From assembly GCA_005473895.2 (NCBI GenBank), contig SRJI02000027.1:1-56749 (forward strand): a DNA stretch of 56,749 nt, in the 5' to 3' direction. Source of the DNA: Carideicomes alvinocaridis (lineage in GTDB: Bacteria > Pseudomonadota > Alphaproteobacteria > Rhodobacterales > Rhodobacteraceae). This document shows, piece after piece, positions 36,242 to 43,542 of this stretch (the stretch's first letter is position 1; every line of letters starts with the position of its first letter). A model generated the notes under the pieces. It saw nothing but the letters and a program-made list of their open reading frames with translations. It did no database searches and was not told where the DNA came from. The position numbers and the translations under genes were made by a program.

Positions 36242-36982
36242 ATGGCGGAGCGTGGCTTCATGACCCCGCGCCGTGCCATGGCGGGGATCCTGTTGTTCCA
36301 GCTGGGACTCGCGGCGTTCCTGTTCGCCGGCGACCTGCGCACCGGGCTGTCGCTGCGCGCCCCGGACCCCCAGGCGCCAGCCTTCCAGCAACCGGTGCGG
36401 CCGGGCGACCAGCGCCGCACCTACGAGCCCCGGCCGGCGCGGGAGGGGCTGCCGGTGTCGGAGCCCATGCCGGAAAGGCTGGTCCTGACGCGCGAGAACG
36501 GTGACCTCTGGCGGCTGGAGGGGATGATCGCGCCGGGCGATGCCGAGCGCATCATCGGCCAGCTGACGGAAGACATGCCCGCCCGGCTCACGCTCAATTC
36601 CTCGGGCGGATCGGTTCAGGACGCGCTGAGCCTCGGGCGGCGGCTGCGCGAGGCGGGGATGGAGATCGAGATGGGCGCGCAGGACGTCTGCCTCTCGGCC
36701 TGTCCCTACCTGCTGGCCGGCGGCAGCGAACGCCGCGTCGACCGCCGGGCCCGGGTGGGGCTGCACCAGCATTACTTCGGCGAAAGCACGATCCTGCCCG
36801 CCTTCGTCGCGGTGGAGAACATCCAGCGCGGCCAGGGCGAGGTGATGGCCTATCTCGACGAGATGGGGGTCGATCCGATGGTGATGACCCACGCGCTCGG
36901 CACCCCGCCGGACGAGATCTACCTGCTGGTCCCAGACGAGCTGACCCGCTACCGCATGGCCACGGAGATCACCGGCGACTGA
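36242..36982 (+). CDS. COG3904-like periplasmic ClpP/SppA-fold protein
   Basis: A 246-residue protein with an N-terminal signal anchor (about residues 12-30, AMAGILLFQLGLAAFLFAG) and a crotonase/ClpP-like core. LTLNSSGGSVQDALSLGRRL resembles the glycine-rich strand-turn of SppA/ClpP. DVCLSACPYLLAGGSERRVD holds the nucleophile-elbow position (CxSAC), and the following segment RVGLHQHYFG gives a candidate His. Related proteins are described only as predicted periplasmic proteins. It could be a protease, perhaps acting on the coiled-coil membrane protein encoded just upstream (spacing 5 bases). That partnership is inference. The tandem hairpin element B follows the gene. Confidence 0.75.
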   Translation: MAERGFMTPRRAMAGILLFQLGLAAFLFAGDLRTGLSLRAPDPQAPAFQQPVRPGDQRRTYEPRPAREGLPVSEPMPERLVLTRENGDLWRLEGMIAPGDAERIIGQLTEDMPARLTLNSSGGSVQDALSLGRRLREAGMEIEMGAQDVCLSACPYLLAGGSERRVDRRARVGLHQHYFGESTILPAFVAVENIQRGQGEVMAYLDEMGVDPMVMTHALGTPPDEIYLLVPDELTRYRMATEITGD

Positions 36983-37009
36983 CCTCTCGGGCGGGTGCCA
37001 GGGGCGCCG

Positions 37010-37057
37010 AAAAATCCTGGCACAGGATTTTTGAAAGACTTTTGATTCAAAAGTCTT
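37010..37057 (+). repeat. Tandem AT-rich hairpin element B
   Basis: Two perfect 10-base stems with 3-base loops: AAAAATCCTG / CAGGATTTTT (37010-37032) and AAGACTTTTG / CAAAAGTCTT (37035-37057). Same order relative to the upstream gene, same stem cores (AATCCT and ACTTTT) as element A at 33357-33408. It starts 28 bases after the stop of the ClpP-like gene. T-runs follow the first stem, so transcription termination is plausible. Confidence 0.8.
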
Positions 37058-37216
37058 GGTCCCGGTCGGGGATCCCCCTTGTCGAACCGCCCGGGACGCC
37101 TTACCTCTCGCCTTGGCGGGTGCTGCGCTTCTCGTCACACGGTTGCATTCCGGTGGCCTTAAGCAATTCCGAGGGAGCTGGCTCTGTCCGGGCCGTGGTC
37201 CGGTTACCTGGCGCCC

Positions 37217-37232
37217 ACCTGTACATACAGGT
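37217..37232. promoter_or_regulatory. Short palindrome ACCTGTA-CA-TACAGGT
   Basis: A perfect 7-base inverted repeat with a 2-base centre in a gene-free stretch. It has the size of a dimeric regulator site, but no promoter or nearby start codon can be tied to it. Confidence 0.3.
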
Positions 37233-37384
37233 CCTCGGGAATGAGATAACCAGACGGTCGCCGCGGGCCCGCCGCCTTCCGCAGACCGAACAAACCCACC
37301 GGCAGGGGCCGGGGCGCCTTGGGCGACGGTCGCCGACGCGATGGGTTTAGAAGCGTCCGGGCTGCATCTTCACTGGAAAACACC

Positions 37385-37418
37385 AAAAAAAAACGCCCCG
37401 CCGCGATGGGCAGGGCGT
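37385..37418 (-). terminator. Strong intrinsic terminator
   Basis: On the minus strand, ACGCCCTGCC pairs with GGCGGGGCGT (10 base pairs including one G-U, loop CATCGC) and is followed by nine T. It lies 18 bases after the stop of the 118-residue membrane protein gene and is the clearest factor-independent terminator in the window. Confidence 0.9.
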
Positions 37419-37435
37419 CTGTTCCGTGAGTGGTA

Positions 37436-37792
37436 TCAGCGGCGGTGCCGCCGGTCGCGCCTGTCCTCCGCGCGGACCGGCACCGGCACCATGGCGTGAT
37501 CCGGGATCGGTGCGCGACGGCCGCCGCGCGGCGTGTCCCCGTCATCGGCCATGCGCAGGATCGCGATGCCGAACTGCGCGCCGGAAAACACGATCCCGTT
37601 GAAGAGCCACAGCATCGCCACCGCCAGCGGCCCGGCAGGATCCTGCGTCACGAGATGCCGCAGCCCGGCGACGTCGGCGCCCAGCAGGATCGCAACGAAG
37701 CCCGCCGAGAGACCGAATCCGATCAGCGTCTGGGTGATGTAGAGACGCACGAGGCGTGGCAGCTCCTCGTAAGCCTGACGCATGGACTGCAT
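37436..37792 (-). CDS. Small two-helix membrane protein with basic tail
   Basis: A 118-residue protein with two hydrophobic helices (about residues 18-38, YITQTLIGFGLSAGFVAILL, and 55-78, LAVAMLWLFNGIVFSGAQFG) and an Arg-rich C-terminus (RAEDRRDRRHRR). Its start has a textbook ribosome site (AGGAGG) 8 bases upstream and it ends at a strong terminator, so it is a real single gene. The family is not recognised and no function can be given. Confidence 0.75.
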   Translation of the reverse strand: MQSMRQAYEELPRLVRLYITQTLIGFGLSAGFVAILLGADVAGLRHLVTQDPAGPLAVAMLWLFNGIVFSGAQFGIAILRMADDGDTPRGGRRAPIPDHAMVPVPVRAEDRRDRRHRR

Positions 37793-37885
37793 ATCGACCC
37801 CTCCTGACGGTCACCGATGACCGAAGCATAGCGTTTGCGCGGGTGCGGGAAAGGGACGCGACGCCGCAACCCTCCGATCCGCGGT

Positions 37886-38527
37886 TCAATGCCGATGGCG
37901 CTTGCGAAACAGGCGGCGGTTCTTCTGCACGAAATCCGCGATCACCGCGCCGGGCCCGCCCAGTTTCTGGCCATAGAGGTAGAGCGAGCCGCTCCCCGCC
38001 CCCAGGATTGCGCCGATCACGTCGACGATCAGGTCGCCCATCGTGTCCATCAGCCCGGATTTCTGCATGTTCAGCCCGAAGCTCTGGTCCATCGAGAATT
38101 CGAAGATTTCCCACAGCGCGCCGATCGTCACCGCGAAACAGAACCCGATAAACCCCATGGCCCAGGGGGGCGCGGCGTAGCGGTCCCCCTCGAAAAGGTA
38201 GAAGATGAACAGGAACCCAACCATCCCGAAGGCCACGGCCGAGCTGCCGTGCAGGGCGATATCCCACCACCAGTAGCGTTCGTAGAAGTCGAAGATCTCG
38301 CCCAGGATCAGCGTGCCGTAGGTGAAGGCCACGAGGAACAGCAGGAAGGGCACCGGCAGCCGCAGCTGCAACCGCGCGGCCAGGAAGGCGGGCGCCATCG
38401 ACAGGCCCAGCGTCGCGGCAGCGATGAAGGCCATGCTCCAGCGCATCGTGACGAGCGCCCACAGGATGGCGACGAGCGTGACCGACCAGATCAGCAGCAC
38501 CACGAGCGGTTGTTGGCGAAATTCCAT
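37886..38527 (-). CDS. YjdF/DUF2238-like membrane protein
   Basis: A 213-residue polytopic protein with about six membrane helices and the conserved polar motifs of the DUF2238 (YjdF) group: GEIFDFYERYWWWDIALHG and ALWEIFEFSMDQSF, then DTMGDLIVDVIGAILGA. These acidic residues inside helices resemble the VanZ-like superfamily. Function unknown. The start ATG at 38527 begins at MEFRQQP; the frame continues upstream but overlaps the divergent endonuclease-like gene. Confidence 0.8.
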   Translation of the reverse strand: MEFRQQPLVVLLIWSVTLVAILWALVTMRWSMAFIAAATLGLSMAPAFLAARLQLRLPVPFLLFLVAFTYGTLILGEIFDFYERYWWWDIALHGSSAVAFGMVGFLFIFYLFEGDRYAAPPWAMGFIGFCFAVTIGALWEIFEFSMDQSFGLNMQKSGLMDTMGDLIVDVIGAILGAGSGSLYLYGQKLGGPGAVIADFVQKNRRLFRKRHRH

Positions 38528-38601
38528 CCCATATTCATGGGATCGCCCGGGCGGAACGGCAAGGGGTGACAGCGCCGCGGGACAGGCGCAATGTGTCGGC
38601 C

Positions 38602-39318
38602 ATGACACTACCGACCAAGACCGGCGGCCTGCGCATCGCCTCCTACAATGTCCGCAAGGCGGTAGGCCTCGACCGCCGCCGCGATCCGCGCCGCATCCTC
38701 GACGTGATCGCGGGGCTCGATGCCGACGTGGTCGCGCTGCAGGAGGCCGACCTGCGGCTCGGCGCACGGCCGAGCGCCTTCGACGCGCGCGAGATACTGG
38801 AGCGGACGGGCATGCGGCCCCTTCCCGTCTCCACCGAGGGGCCGTCGATGGGCTGGCATGGCAACGCGGTGCTGGTGCGCGACGGGGTGACCCTGCTCGA
38901 TGCCGAGCGGCTGGTGCTGCCGGCGCTGGAGCCGCGGGGCGCCGTGCTGACCCACTTGGAGACGACGGAGGGCGGGCTGCTGTTGGTCGGCACCCATCTG
39001 GGGCTCACCCGCCGGTTCCGGCGCCGGCAGGCGGAGGCGATCCGCGCCGCGCTGGAGGCCCGGGACGAGGAGGCGGCAGTGGTGATGGGCGATTTCAACG
39101 AATGGCGCAGCGTCGGCGGGCTCGATCCCTTCCTGCGGGACTTTTCGCTGCATTCGCCCGGCCGCAGCTTTCACGCCTCGCGGCCGGTTGCGGCGCTGGA
39201 CCGCATCGCGCTATCCCCGCAGGTCACGCTGAACCGGGCGGGCGTGGTGGAGACGCCGCTGGCCCGGCGCGCCTCGGATCACCTGCCGGTCTGGGCGGAC
39301 ATATCGCTCGCCGGCTGA
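38602..39318 (+). CDS. Endonuclease/exonuclease/phosphatase family protein
   Basis: A 238-residue EEP-fold phosphodiesterase. Motifs in order: LRIASYNVRKAVGLD (Asn), ADVVALQEADL (the catalytic Glu that binds metal), VGTHLGLTRRFRR (His/Asn region), VVMGDFNEW (DxN) and RRASDHLPVWADI (SDH). It may cleave nucleic acid, phosphoinositide-like or sphingolipid phosphodiesters; the substrate is not shown. The ATG at 38602 is preferred; a GTG nine bases upstream is possible. Confidence 0.87.
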   Translation: MTLPTKTGGLRIASYNVRKAVGLDRRRDPRRILDVIAGLDADVVALQEADLRLGARPSAFDAREILERTGMRPLPVSTEGPSMGWHGNAVLVRDGVTLLDAERLVLPALEPRGAVLTHLETTEGGLLLVGTHLGLTRRFRRRQAEAIRAALEARDEEAAVVMGDFNEWRSVGGLDPFLRDFSLHSPGRSFHASRPVAALDRIALSPQVTLNRAGVVETPLARRASDHLPVWADISLAG

Positions 39319-39331
39319 TGCGGCCCGGCCC

Positions 39332-39913
39332 TCAGAGCCGGTTCGCCGCCGAGGCCAGCGCCACGAAGGAGATGCCCGAGCTCAGCAGGTTGATCCCCAG
39401 CAGCAGCCCGATGGCCCAGAGCGCCGTGCCCGGCAGGCCCGCCGTCAGCAGCATCCCGAGCGCCAGCGAGATCAGCCCCGAGAGCCCCATCCAGACCCAG
39501 CCCGGCCCGTCATTGCCCTGACCCGGGCGGTGCTGCCAGGAGAGCGCCAGCTCCACCGCGCCCTGCACCATGAAGACCACCGCAAGGATCAGCGTCAGCC
39601 CGACGAGGCCGGTGAGCGGGAAGAAGGCCAGGTAGACGCCCACCGCCAGCTGCAGCAGCCCGATCAGCCCCGACAGGACCGCCGGTTGCCAGCCCCGGGC
39701 CTGGAAGGCGTGCCAGAGCAGCGCGGCGCCCGACAGCAGGAAGATCCAGCCGATCAGCAGCTTCGTGGCGACAGAGGCGACGAGCGGGAAGAGGATCGCG
39801 AGGATCCCCAGCACGATCAGGGCGATGCCCAGCCAGCGGAAGCGCGAGGCATTCTCACGCACCGCCTGTTTCAGACCGGATGGAAGGCCGGCTCCTTCGG
39901 GATTGTCACTCAT
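39332..39913 (-). CDS. HdeD family membrane protein
   Basis: A 193-residue integral membrane protein with six predicted helices arranged as three repeated pairs, the DUF308/HdeD pattern (FRWLGIALIVLGILAILFPL opens it, and WVWMGLSGLISLALGMLL the last repeat). HdeD proteins are linked to acid resistance in E. coli, but the role in this group is not established. The start at 39913 gives a short charged leader. Convergent with the EEP gene. Confidence 0.85.
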   Translation of the reverse strand: MSDNPEGAGLPSGLKQAVRENASRFRWLGIALIVLGILAILFPLVASVATKLLIGWIFLLSGAALLWHAFQARGWQPAVLSGLIGLLQLAVGVYLAFFPLTGLVGLTLILAVVFMVQGAVELALSWQHRPGQGNDGPGWVWMGLSGLISLALGMLLTAGLPGTALWAIGLLLGINLLSSGISFVALASAANRL

Positions 39914-39986
39914 CACTACCACTCCCCTGAATGTCGGGGAAAGGGTAATGCCGACCGGGCCGCTTCGCAACGCGGCGCATGCGGGA

Positions 39987-40463
39987 TCAGAACGCTTCGG
40001 GCCGGGCTTCGCGCGCCATGTGGTCGAGCACCGCGTTGACGAAGCTCGGCTCCTTCCCCTCCGGGAAGAAGGCGCGCGCCACGTCGACGAATTCCACGAT
40101 GACCACTTTCGGCGGCGCGTCGGTGGCCACCAGCTCGGCCCCGGCGGCGCGGAAGAGCGCGCGCAGCGTCGGGTCGATGCGGGCGATGGGCCACTTGGCC
40201 ACCAGCGCCCGGTTGGTCATCTGGTCGATGCGGTTCTGCCAGTTCACCGCCTGCTCCACCAGCTTGCGGAACAGGTCGATATCGCCATCGAGCATCTCGT
40301 CTTCCTCATAGGTCGCACCGAAGCGGTGGTCGAGGAATTCGCGGATCACCCGTTGGGAGGATTGGCCGGCAACCTCCATCTGGTAAAGCGCCTGCACGGC
40401 ATAGAGCCGGGAGGCGCTTTTCATCTTGCGTTTCTGGTTGCCCGAAAGCGGCGCGTCGCTCAT
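39987..40463 (-). CDS. nusB: Transcription antitermination factor NusB
   Basis: A 158-residue NusB, an all-helical RNA-binding protein that joins NusE in rRNA antitermination complexes. Conserved pieces are RLYAVQALYQMEVAG near residue 20 and FVNAVLDHMARE at the C-terminus. Its ATG overlaps the ribH stop (ATGA), the usual coupling of these two genes in alphaproteobacteria. Confidence 0.94.
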   Translation of the reverse strand: MSDAPLSGNQKRKMKSASRLYAVQALYQMEVAGQSSQRVIREFLDHRFGATYEEDEMLDGDIDLFRKLVEQAVNWQNRIDQMTNRALVAKWPIARIDPTLRALFRAAGAELVATDAPPKVVIVEFVDVARAFFPEGKEPSFVNAVLDHMAREARPEAF

Positions 40464-41011
40464 GCGGAGGTCTTGTCCTTGCCGGTGCCCGCCACCTGGT
40501 ACTCGTCGGTGGCGGGACGGAATCCCACCCCCCTGCGGGCCGCGCCCCACTTACGGCCGAGCGCGATCAGATGCAAGGCGGCCGCGGCGGCACCGCCCCC
40601 CTTGTTCTGATCATTCGTATCGGCCCGCACCTCGGCCTGCTTGCGGTTCTCCACGGTCAGGATGCCGTTGCCGATGCAGAGGCCCTGCAGCCCCAGCAGC
40701 GTGATGCCGCGGCTCGAGTCGTTGCAGACCGTCTCGTAATGGGTGGTCTCGCCGCGGATCACGCAGCCGAGCGCCACGTAGCCGTCAAAATTCGACATCC
40801 GCTCGGCGATGCCGATGGCGGTGGGGATCTCCAGCGCGCCGGGCACCTCGACCGTCTCGTGGGTGCCGCCCGCCGCCTCGATCTCGGCCCGGGCGCCGGC
40901 CAGCAGGTTGTCGGCGATGTCGCGGTAATAGGGTGCGACGACGATCAGCAGCTTCACCGGTTTATCGAATTCCGGCCGCGGCAGGGTGTAATGCTGTTCA
41001 TGTCCGGCCAT
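40460..41011 (-). CDS. ribH: 6,7-dimethyl-8-ribityllumazine synthase
   Basis: A 183-residue lumazine synthase that joins the RibB product with the pyrimidine to make the riboflavin precursor. Motifs: EVPGALEIPTAI, ALGCVIRGETTHYETVCNDS (with the catalytic His) and GNGILTVENRKQAEVRAD. The C-terminal extension (about residues 145-183) is longer than usual but poorly conserved. It begins one base inside the ribB end (TGATG) and overlaps nusB. Confidence 0.95.
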   Translation of the reverse strand: MAGHEQHYTLPRPEFDKPVKLLIVVAPYYRDIADNLLAGARAEIEAAGGTHETVEVPGALEIPTAIGIAERMSNFDGYVALGCVIRGETTHYETVCNDSSRGITLLGLQGLCIGNGILTVENRKQAEVRADTNDQNKGGGAAAAALHLIALGRKWGAARRGVGFRPATDEYQVAGTGKDKTSA

Positions 41012-42141
41012 CAGCCCATCTCCGATATCTTGCGGGTGCCCGTGATCTCCAGCCCGTAGGCGTCGAGGCCCACGACCCGCGGAGAGGGCGAATTGGTCAG
41101 CAGCACCAGCCGCGACAGGCCCAGCGAGGACAGGATCTGCGCGCCCAGCCCGTATTGCCGCAGCGTCTTGGGCGACACGTCCTCGTGCACGTCCAGTCGC
41201 ATGGAGGTGTCGCGCAGCAGGACCACGACGCCGCGCCCCTCCTCGGCCACCAGCTTCATCGCGTCGCCGAACTCGTCCGCGCGACCCCTGGGCCCGGTGC
41301 CCACGATGTCGAGCATGGGATCCATGGCGTGCATCCGCACCAGCACCGGCGCGTCGCCCGAGATGTCACCCTTGGTCAGCACGATATGCTCGTCGCCATG
41401 GGCCTCGTCGGCGAAAATGCGCATCTGCCATTCGCCGCCGAATTCCGAGGTAATGGTCTGCGCCGATTGCTCCCGCACCAGGTTGTCGTGCCGCCGGCGA
41501 TAGGCGATCAGGTCGGAGATGGTGCCGATCTTCAGCCCGTGCTTCTGCGCGAAGGAGACGAGCTCGGGCAGGCGCGACATGGTGCCGTCCTCGTTCATGA
41601 TCTCGCAGATCACGCCCGAGGCGTTCAGCCCCGCCAGCCGCGCCACGTCCACCGCCGCCTCGGTATGGCCGGCGCGGACCAGCACGCCGCCATCCTTGGC
41701 GCGCAGCGGGAAGACATGGCCCGGCGTCGCGATGTCCTGCGCGCCCTTGGCCGGGTCGATGGCGACCGAAACGGTGCGCGCCCGGTCATGGGCCGAGATG
41801 CCGGTGGTCACGCCCTCGCGCGCCTCGATGGAGATGGTAAAGGCCGTCTCGTGGCGCGAGGAGTTCTGCGCCGACATCAGGTGCAGGCCCAGCTGGTCGA
41901 TCCGCTCGCCCGGCAGGGCAAGACAGATCAGCCCGCGGCCATGGGTGGCCATGAAGTTGATCTTTTCCGGGGTGGCCATCTGGGCCGGGATCACCAGGTC
42001 GCCCTCGTTCTCGCGGTCCTCGTGGTCGACCAGGATGAACATGCGCCCGTTGCGCGCATCCTCGATGATCTCCTCCACCGACGAGATGGCGTCCTTCCAG
42101 TCATCCTCGACCGGGCCGGGGGTTTCGTAGTTCATGGCCAT
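41011..42141 (-). CDS. ribB: 3,4-dihydroxy-2-butanone-4-phosphate synthase with degenerate GTP cyclohydrolase II domain
   Basis: A 376-residue fused protein. Residues 1 to about 215 are an intact RibB domain: DHEDRENEGDL (39-49), HGRGLICLAL, and GHTEAAVDVARLAGL, with metal and substrate residues present. Residues about 225-376 have the RibA fold (VLVRMHAMDPMLDIVG, RQYGLGAQIL) but the three zinc cysteines of active GTP cyclohydrolase II (CxxxxxxxxxxCxC) are missing, replaced by Met and other residues after H271. So only the RibB reaction is likely. The start at 42141 has AAGG upstream. First gene of ribB-ribH-nusB. Confidence 0.92.
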   Translation of the reverse strand: MAMNYETPGPVEDDWKDAISSVEEIIEDARNGRMFILVDHEDRENEGDLVIPAQMATPEKINFMATHGRGLICLALPGERIDQLGLHLMSAQNSSRHETAFTISIEAREGVTTGISAHDRARTVSVAIDPAKGAQDIATPGHVFPLRAKDGGVLVRAGHTEAAVDVARLAGLNASGVICEIMNEDGTMSRLPELVSFAQKHGLKIGTISDLIAYRRRHDNLVREQSAQTITSEFGGEWQMRIFADEAHGDEHIVLTKGDISGDAPVLVRMHAMDPMLDIVGTGPRGRADEFGDAMKLVAEEGRGVVVLLRDTSMRLDVHEDVSPKTLRQYGLGAQILSSLGLSRLVLLTNSPSPRVVGLDAYGLEITGTRKISEMG

Positions 42142-42605
42142 GATCCTTGCCCTTGCCTGCCCGCCAGATAATCGACTCGGCCGCGTTTGGCCAGAGAGGG
42201 CGGCCTTCCCCGACGCACAGGCAATTGCCGCCGGGCGCACGGTCCGACGGGTCACTGCCCCTTGGGCACCTCCCCTGCCGTTGCCCGCTCGCGTCCCGCG
42301 CCACGACGCCCCGGAGTGATGCGCGGTGGACGCGCAGGAATGGGTGACGTTCCGCGGCCAAAAACCCCCGGAAAGCCGCCTTCGTCCCCCTGCCCTTTTC
42401 TCCGGATGCCGAAGCGCCGGCGGCGGGAGCGATCACGGGCATCTTTGAAGAGCCACCCCCGGCACCGTGCCGCCCCCGCCTCGTAACCTCAGCGCCTACC
42501 CCAGAGACACGCGCGACTTGGCGAGCCCCCCATCGCCGTACCTCCCAGCCCGCAGCCGCAGCGAACGCGCTGGTCAATCGCCCTCACGCGGGGTAAGCGG
42601 CGAGG
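42142..42605. other. 464-base divergent region without a supported gene
   Basis: It lies between ribB (minus) and the DMT transporter gene (plus). I looked on the minus strand for the conserved blocks of an FMN riboswitch (GGGCAGGG...GAAATTCCC...ACCGGCGGT) and did not find them. A 158-codon frame on the minus strand covers most of it but has no protein-like pattern. It should contain both promoters, but none can be placed with confidence. Confidence 0.55.
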
Positions 42606-43538
42606 ATGCCCTCCACCCCGGCCCCTTCCCTTCCTGCCTCCGTGCCGAGCGCGACCGCGCGGCGTCGGAACTCCCTCAAGGCGATCGGCTTCCTTCTGGC
42701 GTCGATCCTCTGCTTCGACGCGATGACGATCCTCGTGCGGGTGATGCTGGCCGAGGGCTATTCCGCACAGGAGCTTTCCGCCTATCGCAACGTGCTGGGG
42801 GCCCTGCCTTCGCTGGGCCTGATGGCCTGGTCCGGGCAGCTTCGCCTCAGCCGCGAGGCGCTGTGGTTTCCGCAATGGAAGATCGGCGTCTTCCGCGGCG
42901 CCGTCGTCGCGCTGGCGCAGATCCTGTTCTACTCGGCCCTGGGCTACATGGAGCTGGCCACGGCCGGCGCCCTGATGCAAACGCAGGCGCTGTTCATCGT
43001 GCTGCTCTCCGTCGTGGTGCTGAGCGATCGGGTGGGCCCCTGGCGGTGGGGCGCCGTGGCGGCGGGCTTTGGCGGCGCGATGTGGATCCTGCGCCCCGGC
43101 TCGGACGCCTTCACGCTCTATGCCGCGCTGCCGGTCATGGCGGCGGCCTGCTACGCTCTTTCGGCCGTGGTGCTGCGCCGGGTGGACAAGGCGGTGTCCA
43201 ATGCGCTGCTCTACCTCTATTCCTCAATGACCGCGGCCCTGGGCGCGATCCTGCTGGCCGCCGTGACCACGCAGTTCAGCCCGGTCGCGACCCCGCTGGA
43301 CGCGCTGCGCATTCTCGCCATGGCGCTCTTCGGCGGGACCGGGGTGCTGTTCCTGATGCTGGCCTACCGCCAAGCGGAGCCCTCGCTGCTGGCGCCCTTC
43401 GGGTATTTCGGCATCCTCACCGCCTTTTTCTTCGGCTGGCTGTTCTTCGGCGAGGCGCCGGTCGACACGCTGTTTCCCGGCGTGCTGCTGATCGTCGGCG
43501 CCGGGGTCGTGATCATGTGGCGCGAGAACCGGCGCTGA
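42606..43538 (+). CDS. DMT superfamily (EamA) transporter
   Basis: A 310-residue protein with ten hydrophobic helices forming two EamA repeats (first repeat opening FLLASILCFDAMTILVRVML, second around LYAALPVMAAACYALSAVVL). Members export small metabolites or take up nucleotide-sugars or amines; the substrate is not evident. A long Ser/Ala-rich leader precedes helix 1. Convergent with the HDAC-like gene with only four bases between the stops. Confidence 0.87.
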   Translation: MPSTPAPSLPASVPSATARRRNSLKAIGFLLASILCFDAMTILVRVMLAEGYSAQELSAYRNVLGALPSLGLMAWSGQLRLSREALWFPQWKIGVFRGAVVALAQILFYSALGYMELATAGALMQTQALFIVLLSVVVLSDRVGPWRWGAVAAGFGGAMWILRPGSDAFTLYAALPVMAAACYALSAVVLRRVDKAVSNALLYLYSSMTAALGAILLAAVTTQFSPVATPLDALRILAMALFGGTGVLFLMLAYRQAEPSLLAPFGYFGILTAFFFGWLFFGEAPVDTLFPGVLLIVGAGVVIMWRENRR

Positions 43539-43542
43539 GGGG

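Larger units (their letters stand above)
36983..37435. other. 453-base region without a supported gene
   Basis: This space contains the tandem hairpin element B (37010-37057), a small palindrome (37217-37232) and a strong minus-strand terminator (37385-37418). Reading frames between 37042 and 37380 exist on both strands but match no protein type and have no ribosome sites, so I do not call a gene. The base composition of 37100-37260 is somewhat less GC-rich than the genes around it. Confidence 0.6.

Noticed and set aside
37042-37350. A 102-codon plus-strand frame after the hairpin element
   Set aside because: It begins within the repeat element, lacks a ribosome site and has no protein-like pattern.
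42101-42577. A 158-codon minus-strand frame upstream of ribB
   Set aside because: Arg/Gly/Ala-rich composition without structure, and it runs through the ribB start out of frame.
42142-42605. Possible FMN riboswitch upstream of ribB
   Set aside because: The conserved sequence blocks of the FMN element are not visible on the minus strand.
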